From positions 3,315,304-3,379,303 of the forward strand of contig OX465115.1 in NCBI GenBank assembly GCA_949987565.1: a stretch of DNA of 64,000 nucleotides, written 5' to 3'. Below the pieces are notes generated by a model that was given only the letters and a program-made list of their open reading frames with translations, was not told the DNA's origin and did no database searches. Below, piece by piece: positions 63,656 to 64,000 of this stretch. Within the stretch, counting starts at the first letter, position 1. Every line of letters begins with the position of its first letter. The stretch comes from Luidia sarsii (lineage: Eukaryota; Echinodermata; Asteroidea; Paxillosida; Luidiidae). Made by a program: the position numbers and the translations under genes.

Positions 63656-64000
63656 CCCCTCCGTCTATCCCATTCCTGTGCCTGTCTATGCCATCTCTGT
63701 CCATATCTCTCCCTCTTCATCTCCCTCTCTATCTCCCTCTCCCTCTCCCCCCCCACTCCCATCTCTCTCCCCTCTCCCTCTCCCCCTCCTATCCGCCTCC
63801 TCTACCCTACCTCTACCCATCTGCCTCTACCACTGCCTCTGCCTTTGCCTCCACCTCCCCTCTTCCTCTTCATCTCCCTCTCTATCTCCCTCTCCCTCTC
63901 TCCACCCACTCCCATCTCTCTCCCCTCTCCCTCTCCCCTCCCACTCGCCTCCTCTACCCTACCTCTACCTTTGCCCTCTCCATCCACCTCCCCTCTCGAT
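63656..64000. repeat. CT-rich tract to window end
   Basis: Low-complexity C/T-rich DNA with two related blocks (63710-63830 and 63860-63990), each containing ATCTCCCTCTCTATCTCCCT and TCTACCCTACCTCTACC. Confidence 0.85.

Overview
This window is animal nuclear DNA. Genes are split by short introns with GT-AG or GC-AG ends, coding exons encode recognisable metazoan proteins, and the rest is dense in satellites, SINEs, MITEs and retroelement debris. The mix (Penelope-like retroelement, Tx1/L1-like LINE remnant, many small C-type lectin genes, MITE families) fits a marine invertebrate deuterostome. An echinoderm such as a sea star is my best guess, held with low confidence because no species-diagnostic gene is present.

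Region 1 (1-6713, minus strand) is the 5' part of a DDX19/DBP5-type DEAD-box RNA helicase. Eight exons encode the first 272 residues, through the DEAD motif; the C-terminal RecA domain lies beyond base 1. Its introns hold SINE-like repeats, a TTAA-flanked MITE, a pentanucleotide satellite and, on the opposite strand, a truncated histone H4 copy.

Region 2 (8967-36188) holds two complete ten-exon alkaline phosphatase genes, divergently transcribed with about 1.5 kb between start codons: ALP1 on minus (531 aa) and ALP2 on plus (539 aa). Seven of eight internal exons that can be compared have the same length or differ by a multiple of three, so they are tandem-inversion paralogues. ALP2 has the canonical phosphoserine motif; in ALP1 the neighbouring invariant Asp is replaced. 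Both genes use one GC-AG intron. Nearly every intron has been filled by a different satellite or minisatellite, and in ALP2 intron 4 the 65-bp repeat unit contains the 5' splice site itself.

Region 3 (about 37.5-58.5 kb) is a cluster of five single-exon secreted lectins, two on plus then three on minus, each built as signal peptide, C-type lectin domain and a C-terminal cysteine-rich PAN/apple-like domain. The PAN-like part is almost identical between copies whose lectin domains differ widely, which suggests gene conversion. Spacer DNA between the genes is also duplicated. A 5'-truncated Penelope-like element sits in one spacer with a 13-bp target duplication, and the paralogous spacer preserves the empty site.

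Region 4 (58.5-64 kb) has no intact gene that I can support: a decayed LINE inserted in a GAA/GGA-rich repeat, then GA- and CT-rich simple sequence.

The genes do not form a pathway. The two phosphatases are probably GPI-anchored ectoenzymes and the lectins are probably secreted recognition proteins; the helicase acts in mRNA export.
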